From NCBI RefSeq assembly GCF_003667275.1, contig NZ_RCNV01000002.1, positions 62,001 to 126,000 of the forward strand: DNA of 64,000 bases, read 5' to 3'. Source of the DNA: Mesonia aquimarina. Its GTDB lineage: Bacteria > Bacteroidota > Bacteroidia > Flavobacteriales > Flavobacteriaceae. The stretch's first letter is position 1, and the number at the start of each line of letters is the position of its first letter. Below, in pieces: positions 18,654 through 28,682 of the stretch. The translations under genes were made by a program, and so were the position numbers. Under the pieces are notes generated by a model. It saw only the letters and a program-made list of their open reading frames with translations, searched no databases and was not told the DNA's origin.

Positions 18654-19622
18654 TTGCAAAAAAAGAAACGCATAAAACTATTAAAAATAATACTCCCACT
18701 CGCTTTAGGAGTTTTTTTAATCTTTTATTCTGTACAAAGTGCAAGTCCAGAAGAACGGCAAGCTTTATTCAATAATATTTTAGATGCAGATCCTTTTTGG
18801 ATTTTTCTATCCTTAGCTTGCGGAATTTTATCGCACCTTTCTAGAGCTTATCGGTGGAAATTTCTGTTAGAACCTTTAGGTTATAAACTAGGTTTTGCTA
18901 ATAGCTTTATGGCTGTAATGGCAGCTTACTTAGCCAATTTAGGCATTCCCCGATCCGGTGAAGTTTTACGAGGCGCCAGCATTGCCACTTATGAAAATAT
19001 TCCTTTTGAAAAAAGCTTCGGCACCATCATTTCAGAGCGTGTTGCAGATCTTGTAATGCTATTACTTATTTTAGGAATTACTCTTATTTTTCAAGCAGAA
19101 ACTATTCTGCCTTATTTTCAAAAGCACAATATCAATCCGTTTTTTACGCTTATTTTACTTTTTATCCTTGTTGTTTTAGGCGTTTTTTTTATTAAAATTT
19201 TACAACGTTCCACACATCCTTTTTTAGTGAGAATAAAAAATTTCGCCAAAGGAATTTTAGAAGGAATGAACAGCATTCTGCATATGAAGAAGAACAAACC
19301 GTTTATTTTTCATACTATTTTTATTTGGCTAATGTATATTTTAATGTTTTATCTCGCAAAATTTTCGGTTACAGGAACAGCTTCGTTAGAAATTGGTGCT
19401 GTTTTAGTAGCTTTTGTGGTAGGCTCATTTGCTATTTCTATAACCAATGGCGGTATTGGCATTTATCCTATTGCAATTGGTGCCGTTTTATTGCTTTTCG
19501 GAATTCCAAAAGAAGATGGCGAAGCTTTCGGTTGGGTGGTCTGGGGAACACAAACACTCTTAAACCTTGTAATTGGCGGTTTATCGATGTTTTTTCTTCC
19601 TATTCTAAATCAAAAAAAGTGA
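18654..19622 (+). CDS. Flippase-like / lysylphosphatidylglycerol synthase TM-region family membrane protein
   Basis: A 322-residue polytopic protein of the UPF0104 (YbhN/AglD, LPG_synthase_TM) family with about eight hydrophobic segments. The family fingerprints are LSRAYRWKFLLEPLGYK, ANLGIPRSGEVLRG and SERVADLVMLLL, and near the end SITNGGIGIYPIAIGA. Members are thought to move or modify lipid-linked substrates; the specific substrate here is unknown. The start codon is TTG at 18654, six bases after panD, and no ATG fits better before the first helix. Translation probably couples to panD. Confidence 0.83.
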   Translation: MQKKKRIKLLKIILPLALGVFLIFYSVQSASPEERQALFNNILDADPFWIFLSLACGILSHLSRAYRWKFLLEPLGYKLGFANSFMAVMAAYLANLGIPRSGEVLRGASIATYENIPFEKSFGTIISERVADLVMLLLILGITLIFQAETILPYFQKHNINPFFTLILLFILVVLGVFFIKILQRSTHPFLVRIKNFAKGILEGMNSILHMKKNKPFIFHTIFIWLMYILMFYLAKFSVTGTASLEIGAVLVAFVVGSFAISITNGGIGIYPIAIGAVLLLFGIPKEDGEAFGWVVWGTQTLLNLVIGGLSMFFLPILNQKK

Positions 19623-19660
19623 TTTTTTTTGTTATCTTTCCATTCCTAAAATTCCAAACC

Positions 19661-20806
19661 ATGAAAAAGTATATCGTATTCATGTTACTGTTTTATTCAG
19701 TGACGTTAATAGCGCAAATTGAATATAAAGTTGTCCAATCGGAAACACTTCAAGATAGTCGAGAGATAAAAATTCAACTTCCGAGAAATTACAACAGCAA
19801 TCCCGAAAAATCTTATCCTGTTTTTTTTGTACTCGATGGCGATTATTTATTTGAACCGGTTGCAGGAAATGTAGATTATTACAGTTACTGGGAAGACATG
19901 CCAGAATCTATTGTAGTCGGTATTAATCAATCAGGAAAAAGAAGAAAAGACTCCGAGTACGATAAAGAAACATATTTACCCACCAAACAAGGAGCAGAAT
20001 TTTTTGAATTTATTGGCGGCGAACTACTTCCATTGATTGATAAAAATTACAGAACAGCAAAATTCGCCATCATTGTTGGACACGACCTCACGGCAAGTTT
20101 TATGAATTACTATCTTTTAAAAGAGAATCCGCTCTTTAAAGGTTATATTAATTTAAGTCCAGATTACGCGCCAGATTTAAAAAACAGAGTAGCTAATGCA
20201 TTAAGTAAAAGTGAGTCTAAAATATGGTATTATTTAGCTACCGCAACCGATGATATTAAAGCCCTGAAAGACGATAATATTGCAATGAATAAATTATTAG
20301 AAAGTATTGAAAATGATAAATTCTATTATTATTTTAATAATTTTGAAGATGCGACACATTATTCACTTGCAGGAAGAGGAATTCCGCAAGCCATAGAAAG
20401 TATTTTTTCAATTTATCGCCCTATTAATCAAAAAGAGTTTGAAGAAAATGTAATTCCTACCAAAGGTACTTTTTACGAATATTTACTCGATAAATATACC
20501 ACGATTGAAGAACTTTACGGATTAGATATAACAGTACGCGTAAACGATTTTATGTATATTTCTGATGCTATTGAAGATAACGAAAAATGGGAGCAATATA
20601 AAGATCTAGGAAAACTTGCTAATGATGAGCATCCTAATAAAATGTTGGGCAGTTATTTTTTAGCTCGCCATTACGAAGAAACCGGTGATACAAGAAAAGC
20701 TATGAAAGCCTATCAATCTGCTTTTGCCTTAGAAGAAGCCGCTTACCTTACCAAAGATATGATGCTAAAAAAAGTAGAACAAATTAAACAAGACTTCGGT
20801 TACTAA
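19661..20806 (+). CDS. Alpha/beta-hydrolase esterase-family protein lacking the usual nucleophile Ser
   Basis: A 381-residue exported protein of the putative esterase (Fes/IroE, COG2819) type with a C-terminal helical region. The signal peptide is MKKYIVFMLLFYSVTLIAQ. YPVFFVLDGDYLF is the conserved first strand. At the nucleophile elbow the sequence is VGHDLTAS, so residue 142 is Asp (codon 20084-20086), where active relatives have Ser in GHSxG. The later acid/His region (DATHYS) is kept. The frame is open upstream to 19325, but that part overlaps the flippase gene in another frame and the ATG at 19661 precedes the signal. It may be a pseudoenzyme or use S146 or another residue. Confidence 0.8.
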   Translation: MKKYIVFMLLFYSVTLIAQIEYKVVQSETLQDSREIKIQLPRNYNSNPEKSYPVFFVLDGDYLFEPVAGNVDYYSYWEDMPESIVVGINQSGKRRKDSEYDKETYLPTKQGAEFFEFIGGELLPLIDKNYRTAKFAIIVGHDLTASFMNYYLLKENPLFKGYINLSPDYAPDLKNRVANALSKSESKIWYYLATATDDIKALKDDNIAMNKLLESIENDKFYYYFNNFEDATHYSLAGRGIPQAIESIFSIYRPINQKEFEENVIPTKGTFYEYLLDKYTTIEELYGLDITVRVNDFMYISDAIEDNEKWEQYKDLGKLANDEHPNKMLGSYFLARHYEETGDTRKAMKAYQSAFALEEAAYLTKDMMLKKVEQIKQDFGY

Positions 20807-20809
20807 TTT

Positions 20810-22171
20810 ATGGCTAAAACAAAAACTACTTTTTATTGTCAAAACTGTGGTGCCCAACACTCCAAATGGCAAGGGCAATGTTCTTCTTGTAAACAATGGA
20901 ACACCTTAGTTGAAGAAGTTATTCAAAAAAAAGACACGAAAGACTGGAAGACCGAAAAATCACCAGTAAAAAGAACACCAAAGCCAACTTTAATTAATGA
21001 TATCCAATACGAACAAGAAACACGTTTAAACACCAATAATAATGAGCTTAATCGTGTTTTAGGCGGAGGTCTTGTTCCAGGTTCTTTAACCTTACTTGGC
21101 GGAGAACCCGGTATTGGTAAAAGTACCTTATTGTTGCAAATTTCTCTTCACCTAAATTATAAAACCTTGTACGTTTCAGGCGAAGAAAGTCAGCAACAAA
21201 TTAAAATGAGGGCAGAACGTATTAATCCAACTCCTGCCAATTGTTATATTCTAACCGAAACAAAAACACAACAAATATTTCGGCAGATTGAAAAATTAGA
21301 GCCAGAGATTGTCATTATCGATTCTATACAAACTCTTCATAGCGATTTTATTGAAAGTGCTCCCGGAAGTATCTCGCAAATCAGAGAATGTACTTCAGAG
21401 TTAATAAAATTTGCTAAAGAAACTCACGTGCCGGTTTTATTAATTGGCCACATTACCAAAGAAGGAAGTATCGCCGGACCCAAAATTTTAGAGCATATGG
21501 TCGATACGGTTTTACAATTTGAAGGCGACCGAAATCATGTGTATCGAATTTTACGTGCTCATAAAAATCGTTTTGGCTCTACACACGAATTAGGAATTTA
21601 CGAAATGCAAGGCGAAGGTTTGCGCGAAGTTACCAATCCTTCAGAAATATTAATTTCCAAAAATGATCAAGACCTCAGTGGTACTGCTATTGCTTCAACC
21701 TTAGAAGGAATGCGACCGTTAATGATCGAAATTCAAGCCTTGGTAAGTACCGCGGTTTACGGAACCCCACAACGTTCCACAACCGGTTATAATGCCAAAC
21801 GACTAAATATGATTTTAGCAGTCCTAGAAAAAAGGGCAGGTTTTCGATTAGGTGCTAAAGACGTTTTCTTAAATATTACCGGAGGAATTTCCGTAGATGA
21901 CCCCGCTATAGATTTAGCCGTTGTTGCCGCCATACTTTCTTCTAATGAAGATATTGCAGTAGAACGTGATATTTGTTTTGCAGCAGAAGTAGGTTTAGCC
22001 GGAGAAATTAGACCTGTACCGAAAGCTGAACAGCGCATTTTAGAAGCCGAAAAATTAGGCTTTGCTACAATTTTAGTTTCTAAACAAACCAAACTTCCTC
22101 AGAAAAAATTCAACATTACCATTCAAAAAGCATCACGAATTGAAGAAGTAGTAGAATATTTATTCGGTTAA
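20810..22171 (+). CDS. radA: DNA repair protein RadA
   Basis: A RecA-related ATPase that promotes branch migration during homologous recombination. The 453 residues have the full family plan: zinc finger C10-C13-C24-C27, Walker A GGEPGIGKST at 97-106, the RadA signature KNRFG at 252-256, and a C-terminal Lon-protease-like domain (GISVDDPAIDLAVVAAILS). The gene starts 3 bp after the esterase-like gene, so the two are probably co-transcribed. Confidence 0.96.
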   Translation: MAKTKTTFYCQNCGAQHSKWQGQCSSCKQWNTLVEEVIQKKDTKDWKTEKSPVKRTPKPTLINDIQYEQETRLNTNNNELNRVLGGGLVPGSLTLLGGEPGIGKSTLLLQISLHLNYKTLYVSGEESQQQIKMRAERINPTPANCYILTETKTQQIFRQIEKLEPEIVIIDSIQTLHSDFIESAPGSISQIRECTSELIKFAKETHVPVLLIGHITKEGSIAGPKILEHMVDTVLQFEGDRNHVYRILRAHKNRFGSTHELGIYEMQGEGLREVTNPSEILISKNDQDLSGTAIASTLEGMRPLMIEIQALVSTAVYGTPQRSTTGYNAKRLNMILAVLEKRAGFRLGAKDVFLNITGGISVDDPAIDLAVVAAILSSNEDIAVERDICFAAEVGLAGEIRPVPKAEQRILEAEKLGFATILVSKQTKLPQKKFNITIQKASRIEEVVEYLFG

Positions 22172-22202
22172 ATTGGCATAGTTCGTGAATTAATTTCTTT
22201 TG

Positions 22203-23327
22203 ATGAAAAAGAAAAATAATTTATGCTATTTGCTATTCTTCAGCATTATTGTAATAAGCTGTTCAAAACTGAATTCTGTTACCGATGCGATTACAAAGCC
22301 AAACGCTAGAAAAATTTATAGCCGAGAATTTAACGACCGACAACCGGTTTTTGATAGATGGGAAGAAGATTTTGAAAAGGCAAAACACGATAGTCTTCAA
22401 GTAAATTTACCTTATGCTGAAAAAGGAACTTTTTTTCCGCATCTAGCACAAGTTTACAGCTATTCAATTAACCTTCAAGAAGGAACAGTTTTTACTGCTG
22501 AAATTGAAAAAGATTCTAGCAATCAACGCATTTTTATTGATTTATTTGAAAAAAGAGATTCAACTTTCATTCCTGTAAAAAACAACGAAATCTCCCAAAA
22601 TAAATTAAGTTTTACTCCGAATAAAGACGGAAACTATAAAATCATTATTCAACCAGAAATTGGTGCTCATTCTAATTTTTTCATCTCTTTGTTTACAAAG
22701 CCGACTTATTATTTTCCGGTAGCAGGTAAAGGAAATTCTGCTATTCAAAGTTTTTGGGGAAATACTAGAGATGGAGGTAAAAGAAGTCATGAAGGAATAG
22801 ATATTTTTGCTAAAAGAGGAACACCGGTTGTTGCGGCAACTAAGGGAAGAATCAGCCGAACAGGAAACCGCGGTCTTGGCGGAAAACAGGTTTGGCTTCG
22901 CGAAGGTTTATTTGGAAATTCTTTATATTACGCCCATTTAGATAGCATAATTGCAAAATCTGGAGCTAAAGTTAATGTAGGAGATACGCTAGGCTTGGTT
23001 GGAAACACCGGAAATGCAAAAACTACTCCGCCACATTTACATTTTGGAATTTATAAAGGAGGCGCTATAAACCCCTTACCTTTTGTCTATAAAAGTAAAA
23101 AACTTCGCAAAGAAGATTTTCCTGTCAATTTCACTAATGAATTTTTATCAGTAAAAACAGAAAAAGCTAATTTAAGGCAAGGTCCAGGTACATCATTTAA
23201 TAAAATTGGAGAGCTTACTGCAAAAGACACTTTACAATTATTAGGCGAACATAAAAATTGGCTGCACGTAAAAGCCACAAAAAACCAACAAGCTTTTATT
23301 CATCAAAGTCTGGTCAAAGCTTTGTAA
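22203..23327 (+). CDS. M23 family peptidase lipoprotein with C-terminal SH3 domain
   Basis: A predicted cell-envelope zinc endopeptidase of the LytM/M23 family. ATG at 22203 precedes a signal with lipobox VISCSK. The catalytic domain covers about residues 165-300, with the zinc ligands in KRSHEGIDIFAKRG (H and D) and PPHLHFGIY (HxH). A bacterial SH3 domain follows at about 310-374 (SVKTEKANLRQGPGTSF). All metal ligands are kept, so it is probably an active peptidoglycan hydrolase. It follows radA after about 30 bp and ends before a terminator. Confidence 0.88.
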   Translation: MKKKNNLCYLLFFSIIVISCSKLNSVTDAITKPNARKIYSREFNDRQPVFDRWEEDFEKAKHDSLQVNLPYAEKGTFFPHLAQVYSYSINLQEGTVFTAEIEKDSSNQRIFIDLFEKRDSTFIPVKNNEISQNKLSFTPNKDGNYKIIIQPEIGAHSNFFISLFTKPTYYFPVAGKGNSAIQSFWGNTRDGGKRSHEGIDIFAKRGTPVVAATKGRISRTGNRGLGGKQVWLREGLFGNSLYYAHLDSIIAKSGAKVNVGDTLGLVGNTGNAKTTPPHLHFGIYKGGAINPLPFVYKSKKLRKEDFPVNFTNEFLSVKTEKANLRQGPGTSFNKIGELTAKDTLQLLGEHKNWLHVKATKNQQAFIHQSLVKAL

Positions 23328-23349
23328 TATTAGTTTCAAAATAATTTGT

Positions 23350-23389
23350 AAATCCCTACGAAGTTATAAAAAACTTGCAGGGATTTTTT
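23350..23389. terminator. Hairpin terminator between convergent M23 and OmpA genes
   Basis: Arms at 23350-23365 and 23372-23386 form a stem (AAATCCCT...AAGTT against AACTT...AGGGATTT with one internal mismatch), followed by a T-run. It can act from either side, because the A-run on the left gives a T-run on the minus strand. Confidence 0.8.
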
Positions 23390-23402
23390 AATTGAATAAA
23401 TA

Positions 23403-24365
23403 CTACCTGTCTTCCAACAAACGTGAAAGCTCATCATATTTTGGTGTTAAAATAACTTCTATTCTTCTATTTTTTGCTTTTCCTTCAGCTGTATCGTTAC
23501 TTGCAACAGGCGCATATTCTCCTCTTCCGGCAGCGGTTAGGCTTTTAGGATTTATGCTTTTATTTTCTTCTAAAATATGAACTATAGCCGTAGCTCGCTT
23601 CATAGAAAGGTCCCAATTGTCTTTTAAAGCCCCGTTTCCGCCGTAAGGTACATTATCAGTATGCCCTTCAATCAAAACGTTAATATCAGGATTCTCTGCT
23701 AATACCGCACCTAATTGTTTTACAGCTTGTCTTCCTTGCGTGCCGACAGCCCAACTTCCTGAGCTGAATAATAACTTATTCTCCATAGAAACGTACACTT
23801 TTCCGTTGCGTTGTTCTACGGTTAAACCTTTCCCTTCAAAATTGGTAAGTGCGGCTGAAACACTGTTTTTTAAAGCATTCATTTTTGCATCTTTTGCCGC
23901 TATTAAATTTTCTAAATCATCTATTCTTCTAGATCTTTCTGCCAAACTTCTTTGCAATTCTTCTAGTCGGCTTTTTTCTGTATTTAATGCTTTTTGCTTC
24001 TCTTCTAATTCAGTTAACAACTCACGATTTCTTTTTGAATTTTCTGCTAATGCAGAAGAACTATTTTCTTCTAAGGCATCATAAGATTTTTGTAAATTTT
24101 CAAGGCTTTTTTGCAATCGCTCCATTTCTCTTTGCTGCTCTTTTTTGGCTTGAACATTATTATCGTACTCTTCTAGTAGCCGACTATATTCACTTGAAGT
24201 AGCCTCGCTTTTTTCTTTACAGTCTCTCATGTTTTTAGAAAGCTTCTCATGAGTTGCTTGCAAATCTTTATATTCTTGCTCTAAATCATTAAACTTTTTT
24301 GCAGGAACACAAGAGGTTAACAAGCTTGCTGATATAATTGAACTTAATATTATTTTTTTTATCAT
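23403..24365 (-). CDS. OmpA/MotB-family lipoprotein with long coiled coil
   Basis: A 320-residue outer-membrane lipoprotein. The lipobox is SLLTSCVPAKKF. Residues about 25-180 form a long heptad-rich coiled coil (Lys/Glu/Leu-rich), and residues 190-310 are an OmpA peptidoglycan-binding domain with the marker INVLIEGHTDNVPYGG and the Arg pair NRRIEVILTP. It probably tethers the outer membrane to peptidoglycan. It starts 12 bp after xth and may be in the same transcript. Confidence 0.9.
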   Translation of the reverse strand: MIKKIILSSIISASLLTSCVPAKKFNDLEQEYKDLQATHEKLSKNMRDCKEKSEATSSEYSRLLEEYDNNVQAKKEQQREMERLQKSLENLQKSYDALEENSSSALAENSKRNRELLTELEEKQKALNTEKSRLEELQRSLAERSRRIDDLENLIAAKDAKMNALKNSVSAALTNFEGKGLTVEQRNGKVYVSMENKLLFSSGSWAVGTQGRQAVKQLGAVLAENPDINVLIEGHTDNVPYGGNGALKDNWDLSMKRATAIVHILEENKSINPKSLTAAGRGEYAPVASNDTAEGKAKNRRIEVILTPKYDELSRLLEDR

Positions 24366-24377
24366 TATTTCTTATTT

Positions 24378-25142
24378 TTAAATGGTTAATTCTAATAAAA
24401 TTGGACAGTGATCGCTATGATATGCTTCCGATAAAATAACGGATCTTTTTATATTTTCTTGCAGTGGAGTAGAAACTAATTGATAATCTATACGCCAACC
24501 TTTATTATTTGCTCTCGCATTTGCACGATAACTCCACCACGAATATTCTACAGATTCTTGATTTAAATACCGAAAAGAATCAATAAAACCGCTATTTAAA
24601 AAGCCGCTAAGCCATTCGCGTTCTACCGGTAAAAATCCCGAGACATTTTTTAAGCGTACTGGGTCGTGAATATCTATGGGTTCGTGGCATATATTGTAAT
24701 CGCCACAAATTACTAAATTAGGGATTTCTTTGTTAAGTTTATTTATGTACTCCTGAAATTCATCCATATATTGTAACTTAAAATCTAAGCGCTTTATATT
24801 GGTTCCCGAAGGTAAATATAAACTCATAACCGAAAGATCATCAAAATCTAATCTGATATTTCTTCCTTCAAAATCCATCGATTCTATTCCTGTTCCGTAA
24901 CTCACATTATTAGGTTCTATCTTGCTTAAAATAGCAACACCACTATAACCTTTCTTTTGAGCCGGATACCAATAACAGTATTTGTAACCTAATTCATGAA
25001 AAACTGTTTCGTCAAACTGATCCGGATTGGCTTTTATTTCTTGCAAACAAACCACATCTGGGTTTGCTTGTGAAAGCCAGGTTGTAAAATCTTTACGAAG
25101 TGCTGCACGAATACCGTTTACATTATAAGAAATGATTACCAT
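24378..25142 (-). CDS. xth: Exodeoxyribonuclease III (AP endonuclease)
   Basis: A Mg-dependent AP endonuclease and 3'-5' exonuclease of base-excision repair, 254 residues, ExoA-like subfamily. Catalytic residues are visible: N7 in SYNVNGIRAA, E35 in VCLQEIKA, D and N in CGDYNICHEPIDIHDP, and the final SDHCPILLEL. Length and order are normal. It is followed closely by the OmpA-family gene. Confidence 0.95.
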   Translation of the reverse strand: MVIISYNVNGIRAALRKDFTTWLSQANPDVVCLQEIKANPDQFDETVFHELGYKYCYWYPAQKKGYSGVAILSKIEPNNVSYGTGIESMDFEGRNIRLDFDDLSVMSLYLPSGTNIKRLDFKLQYMDEFQEYINKLNKEIPNLVICGDYNICHEPIDIHDPVRLKNVSGFLPVEREWLSGFLNSGFIDSFRYLNQESVEYSWWSYRANARANNKGWRIDYQLVSTPLQENIKRSVILSEAYHSDHCPILLELTI

Positions 25143-25265
25143 TGTATAGTTTTAAAACAAAAATAAAATTTTTAATCAATGAAGCTAACTTGTCACAAGA
25201 TTTAGATAAAAAGAATTAAAAATCAATATCAGTTAAAATATTTTTAAAATGATTTAGTTTTACTC

Positions 25266-28200
25266 ATGATGCGAATCATTATGTGTTTACTCTTTTTTTG
25301 TGCTTCAATTTTTATGGGTCGAGCACAAGAAAATCCAGTTTACGCGCAACAAAAAAAAGTTGCGGTGCAGGACACTATTCGCATAGATTCTGTGAGTATT
25401 CGCCCGGACGGATTTCAACTATATTCCGCAGAAGGCAACCTCATTGATACCACAAAATATCGTATTAATTTTGCAGAAAGCTATTTAATTCTCAGTGATA
25501 GCTTAAAAATACAACAAGATTCTATTGCCGTTACCTACCGGAAATATCCGGAGTTTTTAACCAAAAAATACTATCAATTTGACCCTTCTATCATTTCTGA
25601 AGGCAATAACAATCAGCAAATTTACAAACTCGGACAAGCCAACAACACACCCCAATTTACTCCTTTTGACGGCTTAAACACCAGCGGTAGTATTTCTCGT
25701 GGCGTAACCGCGGGTACCAATCAGAATACCGTTTTAGATTCTGAATTAGACTTACAAATTTCCGGTAAAATTTCTCCCAAAATCGGTTTACGAGCTTCCA
25801 TTCAAGATTCTAATATTCCCATTCAAGAAAGCGGTTATTCACAAAATTTAGATGAATTTGATCAAGTTTTTATTGAACTTTTCGGTAAAAATTGGAACAT
25901 CAGAGCGGGGGATGTCAACTTAACACAAACCGAATCTTATTTTGCTAATTATACCAAAAAAGTACAAGGTTTATCGGTGGGTGCAACCTTAAATCCCGAC
26001 GGAAATAAAACCGAAGTTTTTGCTGCCGGTGCTTTAGTGCGTGGAGTTTTTACACGAAATCAGTTTCAGGCGCAAGAAGGAAATCAAGGTCCGTATAAAT
26101 TAACCGGCCCCAATGGCGAGCTATTTGTGTTTATAGTTTCGGGAAGCGAAGCGGTATTTGTAAACGGAATTCGTGTAGAACGCGGCGAAAATGAAGATTA
26201 TATTATTGATTATAATGCCGGCGAAATTATTTTCAACGCTACATTTCCGATTACTTCAGAAATGCGAATCACGGTTGAGTTTCAATATGCAGATCGAAAT
26301 TATTCGCGTATTGTAGCTACCGGCGGCGGAAAATATTACGGTGAGAAAATTCAGCTAGGGGCTTTTGTTTATTCTGAAAATGATTTGCAAAACCAACCGC
26401 TTCAGCAAAATCTTAGCGATGATCAAAAACAAGTTTTAGCTGATGCCGGCGATGATGAAAGTGAAATGATTGCGCCCAGTGCAGTTCCTGATACTTTTGA
26501 TGAAAACAAAGTTTTGTATCGAAAAGAACTGCAAAACGGAGAAGAAGTTTTTGTGTATTCTACCGATCCCGATGAAGAATTATTCAACGTAAAATTTAGT
26601 TTGGTCGGCGAAAATCAAGGAAATTATGTGTTAAGCAACGCAAGCGCCATCAGTAAAATTTATGAATATGTGGCTCCCATCAACGGAATTCCACAAGGAA
26701 ATTATGCACCCGTCACCCAACTTTTTGCTCCTAAAAAATTACAAGTCGCGGTAGTAAATGGTGCTTATCAAGCTTCAGAAAACACCGCTATAGATTTTGA
26801 ATTAGCCGGCAGTAAAAATGACGAAAATTTATTTTCTTCTTTAGATGATGACGATAACGATGGTTTTGCCGGAAGAGTTACAGCTCAACAAAATATTTGG
26901 AAAAACGATACCGAAAAAATTGAAGCTTTTGCTGCTTTTAATTACATTCAGGAGCGTTACCAAAGTATTGAGCGTTTGTATAATGTTGAATTTAATCGTG
27001 ATTGGAATTTAACCAACACGCCCACCGGAAACCAAAGTTTTGTAGATGCGGGTGTAAATTACTTGAGCGAAAAACGCGGTTCTGCAACCTATAGTTTTCA
27101 AAAGTTAGATTATACAGATAATTATAGCGGAGCTCGACAATTACTTCAGTATAATTTAAAATTCGGTAAGTTAAGCACACAGTTAAGCGGAAGTTTTTTA
27201 AAAAGTAATGCCGAAATTTTTGATTCAGAATTTCTTCGCCTCTATACAAATCTCGTGTATGATTTTGGAAAAGTTTGGACCGGAACTAGAATATCTTTAG
27301 AAGACAATGAACAAGTTGATAATGAAACCAACGAGCTTACAGGCATAAGCCAGCGGTTTAACAGCTACGAAGTTTACACCGGAATTGGTGATAGTACCGA
27401 TGTTTACGCTGAAATTGGTTACCGATACAGGGTAAACGACAGTTTACGGAACTCAGCTTTGCAGCGTGTAAGCAGTTCTGATAATTATTATTTACGTTCG
27501 CAATTGATTAATGCAGAAAACACCAAGCTTTCGGTTTTTGCAAATTACCGGAAATTGAATAATCAAGAAGAAGGTGTTGAAGATGAACATTCATTAAACT
27601 CTAGAATTTTATACAATCAATTTTTGTTTGATAAAATTTTGAATCTCAACTCGGTTTACGAAACCAACAGCGGGACACTTCCTCAGCAAGAATTTACCTA
27701 TGTAGAAGTAAACGCAGGTGAAGGACAATACACTTGGAACGATTATAACAACAATGGAGTACAAGAATTAGAAGAGTTTGAAATTGCCCCTTTCCCCGAT
27801 CAGGCAACTTATGTACGTGTTTTATTGCCCAACCAAATTTTTATAAAAACGCATCAGAATAAATTCAGTCAAATTGTAAGCCTTAATTTTCAGCAATGGA
27901 GTAAAAACGAAAATGGCACTAAAAATTTCTTATCTCATTTTTATAATCAGACTGCCTATTTAATTGATCGAAAAATAGAACGCGAAGGCGATAATTTTGA
28001 TGTCAATCCGTTTAACGATGATGGCAAAGAATTGGCGGTAAATCTTAACTTTAGAAACACCTTATTTTTTAACCGCGGAAAGCAGCATTACACCACTTCT
28101 TACAGTTATATTTCTACCCGAAACAAGAACTTACTAGTCACCGGATTACAAGAAAACGCTATACAAAGTCACCAAATTACCTTTAACCACAAGTTTGATG

Positions 28201-28682
28201 AAAGCTGGCTAATAACACTAAAAAACCATTACACCGATACGCAAAGTATATCGGAAAATTTTGAAAATAGAAATTATAAAATAGAGAGTTTTTTAGGTAA
28301 CCCGGAACTTTCTTATTTGCTATCGCAACGTACCCGTTTTGATGTTTTTTACCAATATGAAAATCAAATAAATTTACAAGGGGAACAAGAAGAATTAACC
28401 CAACATAAATTGGGCGCATCTTTTACATTTAATAATGCACAAAAATATTCCTTAAACGGCGAAGTAAATTACATTTACAACGATTTTACAGGCAGTCCGT
28501 TTTCTCCTGTTGCCTACCAAATGTTGCAAGGTTTACAACCCGACAAAAACTACACGTGGACACTTTTAGCACAAAAAAAATTGACCGATTTTTTAGATCT
28601 TAATCTTTCTTATTTTGGCAGAAAAAGCGAAAGTTCAGATACTATCCACACCGGAAGCGTACAATTACGAGCTTATTTTTAG
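25266..28682 (+). CDS. Large outer-membrane beta-barrel protein, function unknown
   Basis: A 1138-residue exported protein with a signal peptide (MMRIIMCLLFFCASIFMGRAQ; the initiator could be the first or second Met). About residues 20-110 are a beta-rich periplasmic domain. A segment around residue 300 (VFVNGIRVERGENEDYIIDY) resembles motifs in large cell-surface proteins of Bacteroidota such as SprA, and the rest is a long series of amphipathic strands. The protein ends with VQLRAYF, a terminal Phe suitable for BAM insertion. I cannot assign a function. Its last nine codons (including the stop) recur downstream at 30634-30660 in another context. Confidence 0.8.
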   Translation: MMRIIMCLLFFCASIFMGRAQENPVYAQQKKVAVQDTIRIDSVSIRPDGFQLYSAEGNLIDTTKYRINFAESYLILSDSLKIQQDSIAVTYRKYPEFLTKKYYQFDPSIISEGNNNQQIYKLGQANNTPQFTPFDGLNTSGSISRGVTAGTNQNTVLDSELDLQISGKISPKIGLRASIQDSNIPIQESGYSQNLDEFDQVFIELFGKNWNIRAGDVNLTQTESYFANYTKKVQGLSVGATLNPDGNKTEVFAAGALVRGVFTRNQFQAQEGNQGPYKLTGPNGELFVFIVSGSEAVFVNGIRVERGENEDYIIDYNAGEIIFNATFPITSEMRITVEFQYADRNYSRIVATGGGKYYGEKIQLGAFVYSENDLQNQPLQQNLSDDQKQVLADAGDDESEMIAPSAVPDTFDENKVLYRKELQNGEEVFVYSTDPDEELFNVKFSLVGENQGNYVLSNASAISKIYEYVAPINGIPQGNYAPVTQLFAPKKLQVAVVNGAYQASENTAIDFELAGSKNDENLFSSLDDDDNDGFAGRVTAQQNIWKNDTEKIEAFAAFNYIQERYQSIERLYNVEFNRDWNLTNTPTGNQSFVDAGVNYLSEKRGSATYSFQKLDYTDNYSGARQLLQYNLKFGKLSTQLSGSFLKSNAEIFDSEFLRLYTNLVYDFGKVWTGTRISLEDNEQVDNETNELTGISQRFNSYEVYTGIGDSTDVYAEIGYRYRVNDSLRNSALQRVSSSDNYYLRSQLINAENTKLSVFANYRKLNNQEEGVEDEHSLNSRILYNQFLFDKILNLNSVYETNSGTLPQQEFTYVEVNAGEGQYTWNDYNNNGVQELEEFEIAPFPDQATYVRVLLPNQIFIKTHQNKFSQIVSLNFQQWSKNENGTKNFLSHFYNQTAYLIDRKIEREGDNFDVNPFNDDGKELAVNLNFRNTLFFNRGKQHYTTSYSYISTRNKNLLVTGLQENAIQSHQITFNHKFDESWLITLKNHYTDTQSISENFENRNYKIESFLGNPELSYLLSQRTRFDVFYQYENQINLQGEQEELTQHKLGASFTFNNAQKYSLNGEVNYIYNDFTGSPFSPVAYQMLQGLQPDKNYTWTLLAQKKLTDFLDLNLSYFGRKSESSDTIHTGSVQLRAYF

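Noticed and set aside
19325-19660. Long N-terminal extension of the esterase-like frame
   Set aside because: It overlaps the flippase gene in another frame, has Cys/Trp/Arg-rich composition unlike a protein, and a good ATG plus signal peptide begins at 19661.
23740-24202. Plus-strand frames inside the OmpA-family gene
   Set aside because: The coiled-coil coding region gives Phe/Ser-rich antisense frames by composition; the OmpA reading frame is well supported.
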